Assembly (NCBI GenBank): GCA_966211955.1
Contig: CBIHOF010000001.1
Location: 1-64,000 of the forward strand
Source: Albitalea sp966211955
GTDB taxonomy: Bacteria; Pseudomonadota; Gammaproteobacteria; Burkholderiales; Burkholderiaceae_C
Direction of reading: 5' to 3'
Length of the DNA stretch: 64,000 bases
Part shown: positions 1 through 7,725 of the stretch, piece after piece
How positions within the stretch are numbered: position 1 is the first letter of the stretch
Layout of the letters: each line of letters opens with the position of its first letter
Notes under the pieces: generated by a model
What the model was told of the DNA's origin: nothing
The model's database searches: none
The model's input: the letters and a program-made list of their open reading frames with translations, nothing else
Position numbers and translations under genes: made by a program

Positions 1-19
1 CTCCTTCTCCGCCAAACAG

Positions 20-48
20 AAAAGCCGCCCTCGGGCGGCTTTTTCTTT
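20..48 (+). terminator. Rho-independent terminator of a gene upstream of the window
   Basis: A 7-bp GC stem (AGCCGCC paired with GGCGGCT, loop CTCG) is followed by a T-rich run. It would end a plus-strand gene lying left of the window edge. No coding sequence of that gene is visible here. Confidence 0.7.
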
Positions 49-120
49 GGGCGTTTTCGCGAGCAGTCGCGGCTTCAGCCGATCGACTGGTAACTCGCAG
101 CATGAAGCCCACGTCCCAAT

Positions 121-150
121 AAAAACGGGGAGCCGAAGCTCCCCGTTTCT
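121..150 (-). terminator. Rho-independent terminator with UUCG loop
   Basis: A perfect 11-bp inverted repeat (AAACGGGGAGC at 123-133 and its complement at 138-148) encloses CGAA, which reads TTCG on the minus strand, the very stable UUCG tetraloop. On the minus strand it ends in a T run. It lies about 35 bp beyond the stop codon of the PEP-CTERM gene at 185-1117 and most likely terminates it. Confidence 0.8.
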
Positions 151-184
151 CCTGCCTGACGCTTTTATCTGACGATCAACCAGC

Positions 185-1117
185 TCAGGCAGCGCGGCGG
201 CGGCGAGCCATGAAGCCGACGATGCCCAGACCTGCCAGCATGAGGGCGTAGGTCTCGGGTTCCGGCACGGCCGGGACGGGGGTGCCGCCCACGCCGGCGA
301 AGCCGAAGATGAAGGTGTCGGGCGTGCCGTCGGTCTTGCCGGTGCGGCTGTTCTGGCCCAGCGAGTACACCTCGGCGCCCACGGCACCCAGTGCCGAGAA
401 GGCAGCGGCTTCGGAGCTGGCGGCACCGTAGAAGATGTCGAAGGTGACCGATTCGCCGGCGGCCAACGAGCCGAAGTCGAAGGTGAAGAACGCGCCGTGG
501 TCGTTCGGGCCGCTGTCCGTGAAGTTCACGTTGGTCGTGCCTGACGACAGTTCACCCGGGTTGGTCAGCGGGTCCGGAATCGCGAAGCCGTTGTCGTTCG
601 AATAGATCAGCTTGGTGGCGCCAACGCCGCCAATCGTCACGTACTCGTTGAACTCGGTCGGGGGAATGTCCCAGTCCATCGAGCGGGAGTAGCGGGCGTC
701 TGCTGCAACGGCGCCGTTGTTGGTGAGCGTCACGCGGTCACGGATGAGCGAGGTGCTGCTGGAGAGGCCGTATTCCTGCTTGACTTGCAGGCCAGTCGCG
801 CCGCCCACATTGACGATCGAGGTGGCGCTGGTGGCGGTCGAGCCGAAGCTGACGAGACCGACGTTCACATTGCCGCCGTTGGCGTTGGCAGACCAGCCCT
901 TGGCGGCGCCGATGGACGCGCCCCAACCTTCGCACAGGCAGCCCGGCGTGATGCCGTCACCGGAGCCAGCGAGCGAAATGCCAACGCCGCCGAAGCCGAG
1001 GGCGCCCATGTCCTGGATGCCCAGCGACACGTTGCCCGAGGTAACGACTTGGCCGGCGTGTGCCGACATTGCCAGCGCCGACAACGCTGCGAGGGATGCT
1101 AGTTGGAACTTTTTCAT
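185..1117 (-). CDS. PEP-CTERM sorting domain-containing protein
   Basis: A 310-residue exported protein. Residues 1-21 form a Sec signal peptide (MKKFQ start, Ala-rich core, AHA cleavage site). The C-terminus has the full PEP-CTERM signature: VPEPETYALM, a hydrophobic segment and the basic tail ARRRRAA. In this family the tail directs the protein to exosortase for cleavage and surface attachment or release, usually linked to exopolysaccharide. The body is Gly/Ser/Thr-rich with no recognised enzymatic motif, typical of PEP-CTERM substrates. A GAGGAG ribosome site lies just upstream of the ATG on the minus strand. The gene stands alone with its own terminator. No exosortase gene is in this window, so the sorting enzyme must be elsewhere. 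Function beyond surface location is unknown. Confidence 0.85.
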   Translation of the reverse strand: MKKFQLASLAALSALAMSAHAGQVVTSGNVSLGIQDMGALGFGGVGISLAGSGDGITPGCLCEGWGASIGAAKGWSANANGGNVNVGLVSFGSTATSATSIVNVGGATGLQVKQEYGLSSSTSLIRDRVTLTNNGAVAADARYSRSMDWDIPPTEFNEYVTIGGVGATKLIYSNDNGFAIPDPLTNPGELSSGTTNVNFTDSGPNDHGAFFTFDFGSLAAGESVTFDIFYGAASSEAAAFSALGAVGAEVYSLGQNSRTGKTDGTPDTFIFGFAGVGGTPVPAVPEPETYALMLAGLGIVGFMARRRRAA

Positions 1118-1386
1118 GTTGCTCCTCAGAGGTGAAAGTCACGCCTTGCGGTGGGAGAAATGCTTGTTCTTGAATGGAACGAATGCCATTAGGCAACTTG
1201 TGACCAGACGAAAATATCCCCCGGTTGCGGGGGTCTGCTGAAGTTAGGGGGGTCCGAAACGGAACCTTACGAATTCACGCTTGACGGCCGGGCATTCACT
1301 GATCTTTACCCTCGGGCAACCCTCGCTACACCGGTGCCTCCGAAGATGGCGTCCATGGGATCACCCCATTCATACGGAGTAGTGAC

Positions 1387-1950
1387 ATGACTGAATCGGC
1401 AACGGTGAATTCGACGGCTGCGGGCAAGGCGCGCGGTCTCAAGCGGCTGGCAGCGGGTGTGATGATCGCCGTGTCGGCCACGGTCGCCCTCTCGGCCTGG
1501 GCGCAGCCCGGCCCCGGCGGCCACCACCATGGCGGCGGCTTCGGAGGCCCGGCCATGTTCATGGGCTCGCCCGAGCACGTCGGCCGCGCGGTCGACCACA
1601 TGCTGGACGGCCTGAATGCGACGGACGCCCAGCGCACGCAGGTCAAGCAGATCGTGCAGCAGGCGGCAGTTGACCTGAAGGCCCAGCACGACTCGGCCCG
1701 CGGCCTGCATGAGAAGAGCCTGCAGATCTTCACGGCGCCGACGGTGGACGCCGCCGCTGCCGAATCGGTTCGCCAGCAGATGATCGCGCAGCACGATGCG
1801 AGCAGCCGCCGCGTGCTGCAAGCCATGCTCGACATCAGCCGCGTGCTGACGCCCGAGCAGCGCGCGAAGATCGCCGACCACATGAAGCAGCGCCAGCAGC
1901 ACATGCAGGAGCGGATGCAGCGCATGCAGCAGGAACACGGCAAACAGTAA
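1387..1950 (+). CDS. Spy/CpxP-family periplasmic protein
   Basis: A 187-residue protein with a basic N-terminal stretch, a hydrophobic export segment (about residues 20-38, ending SAWAQ) and a Gly/His/Met-rich section straight after it (GGHHHGGGF). A helical part then carries an LTPEQRAKI sequence, the LTxxQ motif of the Spy/CpxP fold, and a Gln/Met/Arg-rich C-terminal coil. Spy and CpxP act in the periplasm as ATP-independent chaperones or as inhibitors of a sensor kinase. The gene lies 95 bp upstream of an OmpR-type regulator and a histidine kinase, as cpxP does beside cpxRA. The His-rich segment suggests metal sensing or binding, which is inference. A GGAG sequence precedes the ATG. Confidence 0.75.
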   Translation: MTESATVNSTAAGKARGLKRLAAGVMIAVSATVALSAWAQPGPGGHHHGGGFGGPAMFMGSPEHVGRAVDHMLDGLNATDAQRTQVKQIVQQAAVDLKAQHDSARGLHEKSLQIFTAPTVDAAAAESVRQQMIAQHDASSRRVLQAMLDISRVLTPEQRAKIADHMKQRQQHMQERMQRMQQEHGKQ

Positions 1951-2007
1951 AGGCCCGCAGCCGGCAAGCCGCGAGCGCCGTTGAACCGACGCCGGCCATT
2001 CAACCCA

Positions 2008-2036
2008 CGCCCCGCCCTCGCGGGGCGCTCGTGTTT
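2008..2036 (+). terminator. Weak hairpin between the CpxP-like gene and the response regulator
   Basis: A 7-bp perfect stem (CGCCCCG / CGGGGCG, loop CCCTCG) is followed by CTCGTGTTTT. The T run is short and late, so it may only partly stop transcription and could set the ratio of the CpxP-like protein to the downstream two-component system. Confidence 0.4.
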
Positions 2037-2045
2037 TGAGGTCCA

Positions 2046-2768
2046 ATGACGCCCATGACCACCCGCCTTCTGCTGATCGACGACGATGCCCGGCTGTCCG
2101 CCATGGTGGGCGACTACCTGCGTGGCGGCGGCTACGAGATCGACGCTGTCGGCTCGCTGGCCGCTGGCCGCGACCGCCTGGCCGCCGGCCAGTACGACGG
2201 CCTCGTGCTCGACCTCATGCTCCCCGACGGCGACGGTCTCGACCTGTGCCGCGAGCTGCGCAGCAACCCGCGCACCCGCACGCTGCCGCTCTTGATGCTC
2301 ACCGCCCGAGGCGAGCCGATGGATCGCATCGTCGGGCTCGAACTCGGCGCCGACGACTACCTGCCCAAGCCCTTCGAGCCGCGCGAGCTGCTCGCCCGCG
2401 TCAAGGCCTTGCTGCGCCGCGCCGCGCCCGCGCCCAGCGAGGAAGAGGTCCTGCGATTCGGCCGACTCGAGATCGATCTCGGCGAGCGCGTCGCGCGGCT
2501 GGACGGCAAGCCGTGCGATCTCACCAGCCACCAGTTCGACTTGCTGGTCGTGCTCGCGCAAAGCCCCGGCCGCGTGCTGTCGCGCGACCAGATCATGGAC
2601 GCGCTCAAGGGCCATCCGCTGGAGGCCTTCGACCGCTCCATCGACGTGCATATCTCGCGCATCCGTGCCGTCATCGAGGACGACGCGAAGATGCCGCGAC
2701 GCGTGCTGACCGTGCGCGGCGCGGGGTACGTGTTCGCGAAGAAGCAGGACGCCGACGACGCGCGGTAG
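2046..2768 (+). CDS. OmpR/PhoB-family response regulator
   Basis: A 240-residue DNA-binding regulator. The receiver domain (about 5-125) shows the acidic pair IDDD near residue 12, the phospho-acceptor Asp56 in LDLMLP, the conserved Thr in MLTARG and the KPF Lys. The C-terminal winged helix (about 140-235) ends with the usual VRGAGYVF. It is paired with the histidine kinase that begins 6 bp after its stop. With the CpxP-like gene upstream the trio resembles an envelope-stress CpxPRA module, although RstAB-like regulators look the same at this level. A second in-frame ATG at 2055 is an equally possible start. Confidence 0.9.
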   Translation: MTPMTTRLLLIDDDARLSAMVGDYLRGGGYEIDAVGSLAAGRDRLAAGQYDGLVLDLMLPDGDGLDLCRELRSNPRTRTLPLLMLTARGEPMDRIVGLELGADDYLPKPFEPRELLARVKALLRRAAPAPSEEEVLRFGRLEIDLGERVARLDGKPCDLTSHQFDLLVVLAQSPGRVLSRDQIMDALKGHPLEAFDRSIDVHISRIRAVIEDDAKMPRRVLTVRGAGYVFAKKQDADDAR

Positions 2769-2774
2769 CCCGGC

Positions 2775-4160
2775 TTGAGAACCCTCACCCTTCGCATCTA
2801 CCTCACCGTCGTGGCGGTGCTGGCGCTGTTCGCCTTCGCCTCGGGTTGGGTGTTCCAGCGCCACATCGAGCAGGAACGCAGTCGCGCCGATTCGGTGCTG
2901 ACCGAGCGCATGGCCGCCTGGGGTGACCTGATCCAGCGCTCGCTGCCCGGCATCGACGCGCCCGTGGCGGACCAGGCCGCAGCACTCGTCGATTGGTCGC
3001 AGAGGCTTCGCATCCCGCTGGCGCTCGACAGCCCGCAGGGCCAGCGTGTGGGCGCGTCCGATTCCTACCTGCGTCGCAGTGCGCAAGGCGGCGAGGGCAT
3101 CAACCGCGGCTTTGCGATCAAGCTGGAAGACGGCCGCACGCTGTGGGTGATGCGGCCCGGCCTGCGTGCCAACGCCGGCCGCGGGGATCCCAACGGCCCA
3201 CCCGGTGCACCGCCTGGCGGCAACCGCGGCCCGGGCGCCCAAGGCGAACCGCCTTTCCTCAACCTGCCTTTCCTGCCGCCAGCGCTGCAGCATGGCGTGG
3301 GTGTGGCCATCGTGCTGCTGGTGCTCTTCGTCGCGGTGGCAATCGGCGCCTACCCGGTGGTGAGTGCGCTCACGCGGCGCTTGCAAGCGCTCAAGCGAGG
3401 CATGGAAACCTTCGGCGCGGGCAACCTCTCGCACCGCGTCGAGGTGCTCGGGCGCGACGAGGTCGCTTCCGTGGCATCCAGCTTCAACGCGGCTGCCGCG
3501 CGCATCGAGGCGCTGGTGCGCTCGCACCAGTCGCTTCTGGCCAACGCGAGCCATGAGCTGCGCTCGCCACTGGCGCGGCTGAAGATGGCGGTGTCCATGA
3601 TCGACGAATCCGATGCGGCCCAGCGCACGCGGCTCAAGCGCGAGATCGACACCAACGTGGCCGAGCTTGATGCACTGGTCGAAGAGGTGCTGCTGGCCAG
3701 CCGCCTCGACGCCTTGCGCGACATCGAGAACCGCGAGCGCATCGACATCGTCGGTCTTGCGGCAGAAGAAGCATCGCGCGTCGATGCGAGCGTCGAAGCG
3801 CCCGCCGACGGCCAGCCGGTCACGACCGTCGCCGACGAACGCCTCGTGCGGCGTGCCTTGCGCAACCTGCTAGAGAATGCCCGCCGCTATGGTGGTGATG
3901 AGGTGAGCGTGCTCATTCGCCGCCGAGCCGGCGAGATCGAGATGCGCGTTTGCGACCGCGGCCCGGGCGTGCCCGTCGACCTGCGTGAACGCATCTTCGA
4001 GCCTTTCTACCGGCTGCCCGGACATGCCGAGAAGTCGGGCGGCGTGGGGCTGGGCCTGAGCCTGGTCAAGCAGATCGCCCAGCGCCATGGCGGCAGCGTG
4101 CGTTGCGAACCGCACGAGGGCGGCGGCAGCTGCTTCGTCTTCGCATTGCCGCAGAGCTAA
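2775..4160 (+). CDS. Two-component sensor histidine kinase
   Basis: A 461-residue inner-membrane kinase. It has an N-terminal membrane segment (about 5-27), a periplasmic sensor region with a Pro/Gly-rich stretch (about 130-160), a second membrane segment (about 172-195), HAMP, a HisKA domain with the phosphorylated His260 in NASHELRSPL, and a HATPase_c domain with the N box (LLENARRYG), DRGPGVP and GVGLGLSL. It starts 6 bp after the response regulator stop at a TTG codon. The N-terminus fits a membrane anchor from that codon, and no ATG is available before the first helix. It is expected to phosphorylate its neighbour regulator in response to an envelope or metal signal. Confidence 0.88.
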   Translation: MRTLTLRIYLTVVAVLALFAFASGWVFQRHIEQERSRADSVLTERMAAWGDLIQRSLPGIDAPVADQAAALVDWSQRLRIPLALDSPQGQRVGASDSYLRRSAQGGEGINRGFAIKLEDGRTLWVMRPGLRANAGRGDPNGPPGAPPGGNRGPGAQGEPPFLNLPFLPPALQHGVGVAIVLLVLFVAVAIGAYPVVSALTRRLQALKRGMETFGAGNLSHRVEVLGRDEVASVASSFNAAAARIEALVRSHQSLLANASHELRSPLARLKMAVSMIDESDAAQRTRLKREIDTNVAELDALVEEVLLASRLDALRDIENRERIDIVGLAAEEASRVDASVEAPADGQPVTTVADERLVRRALRNLLENARRYGGDEVSVLIRRRAGEIEMRVCDRGPGVPVDLRERIFEPFYRLPGHAEKSGGVGLGLSLVKQIAQRHGGSVRCEPHEGGGSCFVFALPQS

Positions 4161-4241
4161 GCCCCCAGGCGGCGCTTGGCGTCGCACACAGCGGGCAGGT
4201 GCCGGGCGTAAGCTCGGCGGCATCCCGCAGGAGGTGCCTCG

Positions 4242-5549
4242 ATGCCCGCAAGACCCTTTGACGTCATCGTCTTCGGCGCCACCGGCTTCACCGGCCGGCA
4301 GGCGGTGCTCGCGATGGCGCATCGCGCGGCGACGCAGTCGCTCAAGTGGGCCGTGGCCGGTCGCAACGCCGACAAGCTCTCATCAGTCGTCGCCGAACTG
4401 GTGCCGCCAGCTGCGGATCAGCCTGGCATCGTCGTCGCGGATGCGGCCAATGGCGACGCGGTGCACGCCATGGCCGCTCAGACCAAGGTGCTGCTCAACC
4501 TGGCCGGGCCTTACGCGGTCCATGGCGAAACGGTCGTGCAGGCGTGCATTGCCAACGGCGCGCACTACCTCGACCTGAGCGGCGAGACCTTCTGGGTGCA
4601 GCAGATGATTGCGCGCCATCACCGCGCAGCCCGTAGCGCCAAGGTCAAGATCATTCCATCCTGCGGCTACGAGGCGCTGCCCTTCGACCTCGCCACGCTG
4701 TGGATGGCCGAGCAGGTGCGTGAGCATTTCGGCGAGCCCTGCCGCGAGATGAAGGTGGTGGTCAGCTTCGTCGGCAAGCGCATCAAGAGCCTGGCCGATG
4801 CGGTGAGCGGCGGCACGGTGGCATCGCTGTCATCGATGCTGGAGCTGGACACCACCGACTGCGTGCGCAACCCTGCGTGCCTGCTGCCAGTCGATGCGCT
4901 CAATGCGCGCGAGGTGGCGCAGCGCAACGCCTACCGCTTCGTGCCCCATTTCGACGAGGACGTGCAGGCAGTGACGGCGCCCAACATTCCAGCGCCCTTC
5001 GTCAACCCGCCCGTGGTTCTGCGCTCGCAGGCACTCATGGCGGACAGCGGCTTCTTCGCGCCGGACTTCCGCTACGTGGAGGCGATGAGCATGAAGAGCC
5101 TCGTGCCCGAGGTGAGCTTCCTGCCCGATGCGGCCACCTTGCCATTGCAATGGGCCGCGGCCGCGTCACTCGCGGCACCACTCGCCAACTTGAGCGCGGC
5201 GCTGGCCGGGCCCCTCAAGTTCGAACGCGGCGCCCTGCGAAAGGTCGTCGACTGGCTCGCGCCCAAGCCGGGCCAGGGGCCGAGCGAGGACGTGCTTGCC
5301 AACACCGGCTACAGCTTCGAGCTCTTCGCGACGTCGCAAAGCGGCAAGCGGCTCAAGGGCCGGCTCGACGCGACAGGACACCCCGGTTATCGCTCGACGC
5401 CGGAGATGGTCGCGACAGCGGCGGTGGGCCTGGCCAAGGGGATGCTCGGCAAGACGCCGCACTTCGGCCTGCTCACGCCGGCGACGGGCCTGGGCATGGA
5501 GGCGGTTGGCGCGATGCGCGATGCGGGCATCACCTTCCGGCTCGTCTAG
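4242..5549 (+). CDS. Saccharopine dehydrogenase-like NAD(P)-binding protein
   Basis: A 435-residue protein with an N-terminal Rossmann fold: VIVFGATGFTGR at residues 9-20 is the dinucleotide-binding loop, followed by AGRNADKL, where the Arg suggests NADP preference. The length and motifs match the saccharopine dehydrogenase / trans-acting enoyl reductase family, which includes the mycobacterial enoyl reductase acting on phenolic glycolipids and many uncharacterised bacterial members. A GGAGG ribosome site lies about 6 bp before the ATG. No partner pathway is visible next to it, so the substrate cannot be named; lysine metabolism is unlikely given the family's breadth. Confidence 0.75.
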   Translation: MPARPFDVIVFGATGFTGRQAVLAMAHRAATQSLKWAVAGRNADKLSSVVAELVPPAADQPGIVVADAANGDAVHAMAAQTKVLLNLAGPYAVHGETVVQACIANGAHYLDLSGETFWVQQMIARHHRAARSAKVKIIPSCGYEALPFDLATLWMAEQVREHFGEPCREMKVVVSFVGKRIKSLADAVSGGTVASLSSMLELDTTDCVRNPACLLPVDALNAREVAQRNAYRFVPHFDEDVQAVTAPNIPAPFVNPPVVLRSQALMADSGFFAPDFRYVEAMSMKSLVPEVSFLPDAATLPLQWAAAASLAAPLANLSAALAGPLKFERGALRKVVDWLAPKPGQGPSEDVLANTGYSFELFATSQSGKRLKGRLDATGHPGYRSTPEMVATAAVGLAKGMLGKTPHFGLLTPATGLGMEAVGAMRDAGITFRLV

Positions 5550-5564
5550 CAGACGTCGTGGCGA

Positions 5565-6035
5565 TCAAGCCGCCGACTCAGACGGCCGCTGCGCCGGTTC
5601 GAGGGATTCAGGCGGGGGGTGGTCCACGCCGGTGGCTTCGCGCGCCCGCTCGGCGTAGCGGTTGAAGCGCCACGCCGTGCCTTCCATGGTGATGCGCCGC
5701 CAGGTGGCGCGCTTCTCGGCGGGCGTCATCGCCGGCCAGTGTTGCACCTCGTGGAAGGTGCGCCCGCAGCCCTTGCAGACGTTGTCGCCCTGGCTCGTGG
5801 AGCAGATGGCGATGCACGGCGCATCCGGCGTGCTCGCGTACCAGCCAAGCCAGGCCTCGCGTGCCTTGGCGGGCATGCTGTTCTCGTCGCAGACGTGCTC
5901 GTGGTAGTACACCATCAAGGCATACACCTCGGCCAATGCGAGCACCTGCGCGCAGGCGGTGATGCCGTCCGGCGACGGGTGCTTGTCGCGCCACCAGTTG
6001 ATGGCGGACTCGACGTCGGTGATGTGGATGCCTGA
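5565..6035 (-). CDS. DUF3717-DUF1289 fusion protein
   Basis: A 156-residue protein. Residues 1-60 match the DUF3717 pattern (ITDVESAINWWR, then a helical part with ALAEVYALMV). The second half is a DUF1289 zinc-knuckle type domain with four cysteines (PCIAIC, then CKGC) followed by HEVQHW and EKRATWRRI. Family members are small and uncharacterised; the Cys4 set suggests a metal site. The ATG at 6035 starts directly before the conserved domain; a TTG 33 bp upstream would add a poorly conserved extension. It lies tail to tail with the dehydrogenase-like gene. Both domains usually occur as separate proteins, so the fusion hints at related function. Confidence 0.7.
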   Translation of the reverse strand, partial: SGIHITDVESAINWWRDKHPSPDGITACAQVLALAEVYALMVYYHEHVCDENSMPAKAREAWLGWYASTPDAPCIAICSTSQGDNVCKGCGRTFHEVQHWPAMTPAEKRATWRRITMEGTAWRFNRYAERAREATGVDHPPPESLEPAQRPSESAA

Positions 6036-6093
6036 CATGGGGCGCTGAGGATAGCGCCCTTTTTTCAACCCCGGAGGCCTGTCGTGGCCGAGC

Positions 6094-6972
6094 TCAGGCG
6101 CCGGTGAACTTGCCGGCCTGGAAGTCCTGCACCGCCTGGAAGATCTCTTCCTTGCTGTTCATCACGAACGGCCCGTACTGCACGATCGGCTCGTTCAGCG
6201 GTGCGCCGGCAATCAGCAGCGCGCGGGCCGGTGCGTCCGCATGCAACACGATGCCATCCCCACCGTTGCGCAGAATGGCCATGCGCTGCGACGGCACCGG
6301 GTCATTGCCCACGCGCAGCTCGCCGCGGTAGACGTAGACGAAGGCGTTGTGGGTTGCCGGCAATGCCTGCGCAAAGTGCGATCCGGCTTCGAGATGCAGG
6401 TCGAGGTACAGCGGCTGCGTGCCGTCGCGTTGCACCGCACCTTGCACGCCGTGGCTCGCGCCCGCGATGACACGCGCCGTGACGCCGGCATCCGTCGTGA
6501 ACTCGGGGATGTCCTCGGGCTGGATGTCGCGGTACCACGGCGCCTTCATCTTGTCAGCGGCGGGCAGGTTGAGCCAGAGCTGGAAGCCTTCCATGCGGCC
6601 ATCTTCCTGCTCAGGCAGCTCGGAGTGCACGACGCCGCGGCCGGCGGTCATCCACTGCACGCCACCGTTGCTCAGCAGGCCTTCATGGCCCGCGCTGTCG
6701 CGGTGCCGCATGCGTCCGGCAATCATGTAGGTGATGGTCTCGAAGCCGCGGTGCGGGTGGTCGGGAAAGCCGCCGATGTAGTCCTCGCGGCGGTCGGTGC
6801 CGAAGGCGTCGAGCATGAGGTACGGGTCGAGCCGGCGCTGCAGCGGCTGCGTCAGCACGCGGGTGAGCTTGACGCCCGCGCCGTCGGAGGTGGCCTGCCC
6901 GGCCACCAGCCGTTCCACCTCGCGCGGATGCGCGACGGTGTCGTGACGGACGAGGGTGGCGGTGGCGGACAT
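6094..6972 (-). CDS. Pirin family protein
   Basis: A 292-residue bicupin. The N-terminal cupin carries the metal ligands known from pirin: His72 and His74 in FPDHPHRGFET, then His116 and Glu118 in GRGVVHSEL. The C-terminal cupin is more divergent. Bacterial pirins such as YhhW can show quercetin 2,3-dioxygenase activity, but physiological roles vary. The gene is followed on the same strand side by the azoreductase-like gene upstream of it (7007-7609), so the two may share transcription; a link to quinone or flavonoid-like compounds is possible but inferred from that pairing alone. Confidence 0.88.
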   Translation of the reverse strand: MSATATLVRHDTVAHPREVERLVAGQATSDGAGVKLTRVLTQPLQRRLDPYLMLDAFGTDRREDYIGGFPDHPHRGFETITYMIAGRMRHRDSAGHEGLLSNGGVQWMTAGRGVVHSELPEQEDGRMEGFQLWLNLPAADKMKAPWYRDIQPEDIPEFTTDAGVTARVIAGASHGVQGAVQRDGTQPLYLDLHLEAGSHFAQALPATHNAFVYVYRGELRVGNDPVPSQRMAILRNGGDGIVLHADAPARALLIAGAPLNEPIVQYGPFVMNSKEEIFQAVQDFQAGKFTGA

Positions 6973-7006
6973 GGCGTTCTCCAGTGGGTCAACAAAGTTC
7001 AGTCGA

Positions 7007-7609
7007 TCAGGCGGTGAATACTTCTTCGATCTGGGTCTGAGCCGAGGCGAGGGCCTTCTGTTCCGCCTCGGGGCCCATGGCCATGCCTTCGGCGTAGATG
7101 AACTGCACGTCGGTCAGGCCGATGAAGCCGAGGAAGGTCTTGAGGTAAGGCACTTGCGTGTCGGCCGGCGTGTTGCGGTAGAGCCCGCCGCGGGTGAGGG
7201 CCACATAGACCTTCTTGCCGGTCACGAGGCCGACGGGCCCCTTCTCGGTGTACTTGAAGGTCACGCCGGTGCGGGCGATGGCGTCGATCCAATGCTTCAG
7301 CTGTGCGGGCACGCCGAAGTTGTACATCGGCACGCCGAGGACGATCACGTCGGCCGCCTTCAATTCGGCGATCACCGCATCGTCGAGCTCGACGCGGGCT
7401 TGCTGGCCGGGCGTGCGCTGCTCGGCCGGCGTGAAGATGGCGGTGATGGCGGCCTCGTCCAGGGCGGGGTGCGGCGTGACGCCCAGGTCGCGCACGGTCA
7501 GTTCATTGGCGGGGTTGGCTGCCTGCAGGCGCTCGACGATCTGCGCGGCGAGGCGGGACGATTGGGAAGACTGGGGACGTTGGCTGGAATTGATTTGCAG
7601 GATCTTCAT
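7007..7609 (-). CDS. azoR: FMN-dependent NADH:quinone oxidoreductase / azoreductase
   Basis: A 200-residue flavodoxin-like protein. It starts MKILQINSS with a Ser/Arg-rich FMN phosphate loop (SSQSSRLA), has PMYNFGVPAQLKHWID, the characteristic AzoR flavin-binding segment, and GLVTGKKV in the following strand. AzoR enzymes reduce quinones by two electrons and also azo dyes, in the cytoplasm. The ATG at 7609 was chosen because a GGAGAG site precedes it and the fold begins there. It is divergent from a LysR regulator with 116 bp between them, the usual layout of a regulated quinone-response gene. The pirin gene lies downstream on the same strand. Confidence 0.87.
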   Translation of the reverse strand: MKILQINSSQRPQSSQSSRLAAQIVERLQAANPANELTVRDLGVTPHPALDEAAITAIFTPAEQRTPGQQARVELDDAVIAELKAADVIVLGVPMYNFGVPAQLKHWIDAIARTGVTFKYTEKGPVGLVTGKKVYVALTRGGLYRNTPADTQVPYLKTFLGFIGLTDVQFIYAEGMAMGPEAEQKALASAQTQIEEVFTA

Positions 7610-7653
7610 GGTGTCTCTCCGGTGCTTGTTGGGACGCGATGAAGTCAATGTAG

Positions 7654-7712
7654 TTGTCCCATTGAGCAACCGGAAGATGGTGAATTGGATAAGATTGTTC
7701 CGTTGATGGAAC
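7654..7712. promoter_or_regulatory. Candidate LysR operator between azoR and its divergent regulator
   Basis: Two near-identical 12-mers, TTGTCCCATTGA (7654-7665) and TTGTTCCGTTGA (7695-7706), share 10 of 12 bases and start 41 bp apart, close to four helical turns. The first lies within GTTG-N10-CAAC (7653-7670), the second within GTTCC-N6-GGAAC (7697-7712). Paired dyads spaced on one DNA face are typical of tetrameric LysR regulators. The site is between the divergent starts, so it could control both genes. Confidence 0.5.
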
Positions 7713-7725
7713 GATGGGGCCGATC

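Noticed and set aside
1326..3554. 742-residue open frame on the minus strand
   Set aside because: It is antisense to the CpxP-like gene, response regulator and kinase, whose family motifs are clear. Composition is Arg/Ala/Gly/Val-rich as expected from GC-rich antisense frames.
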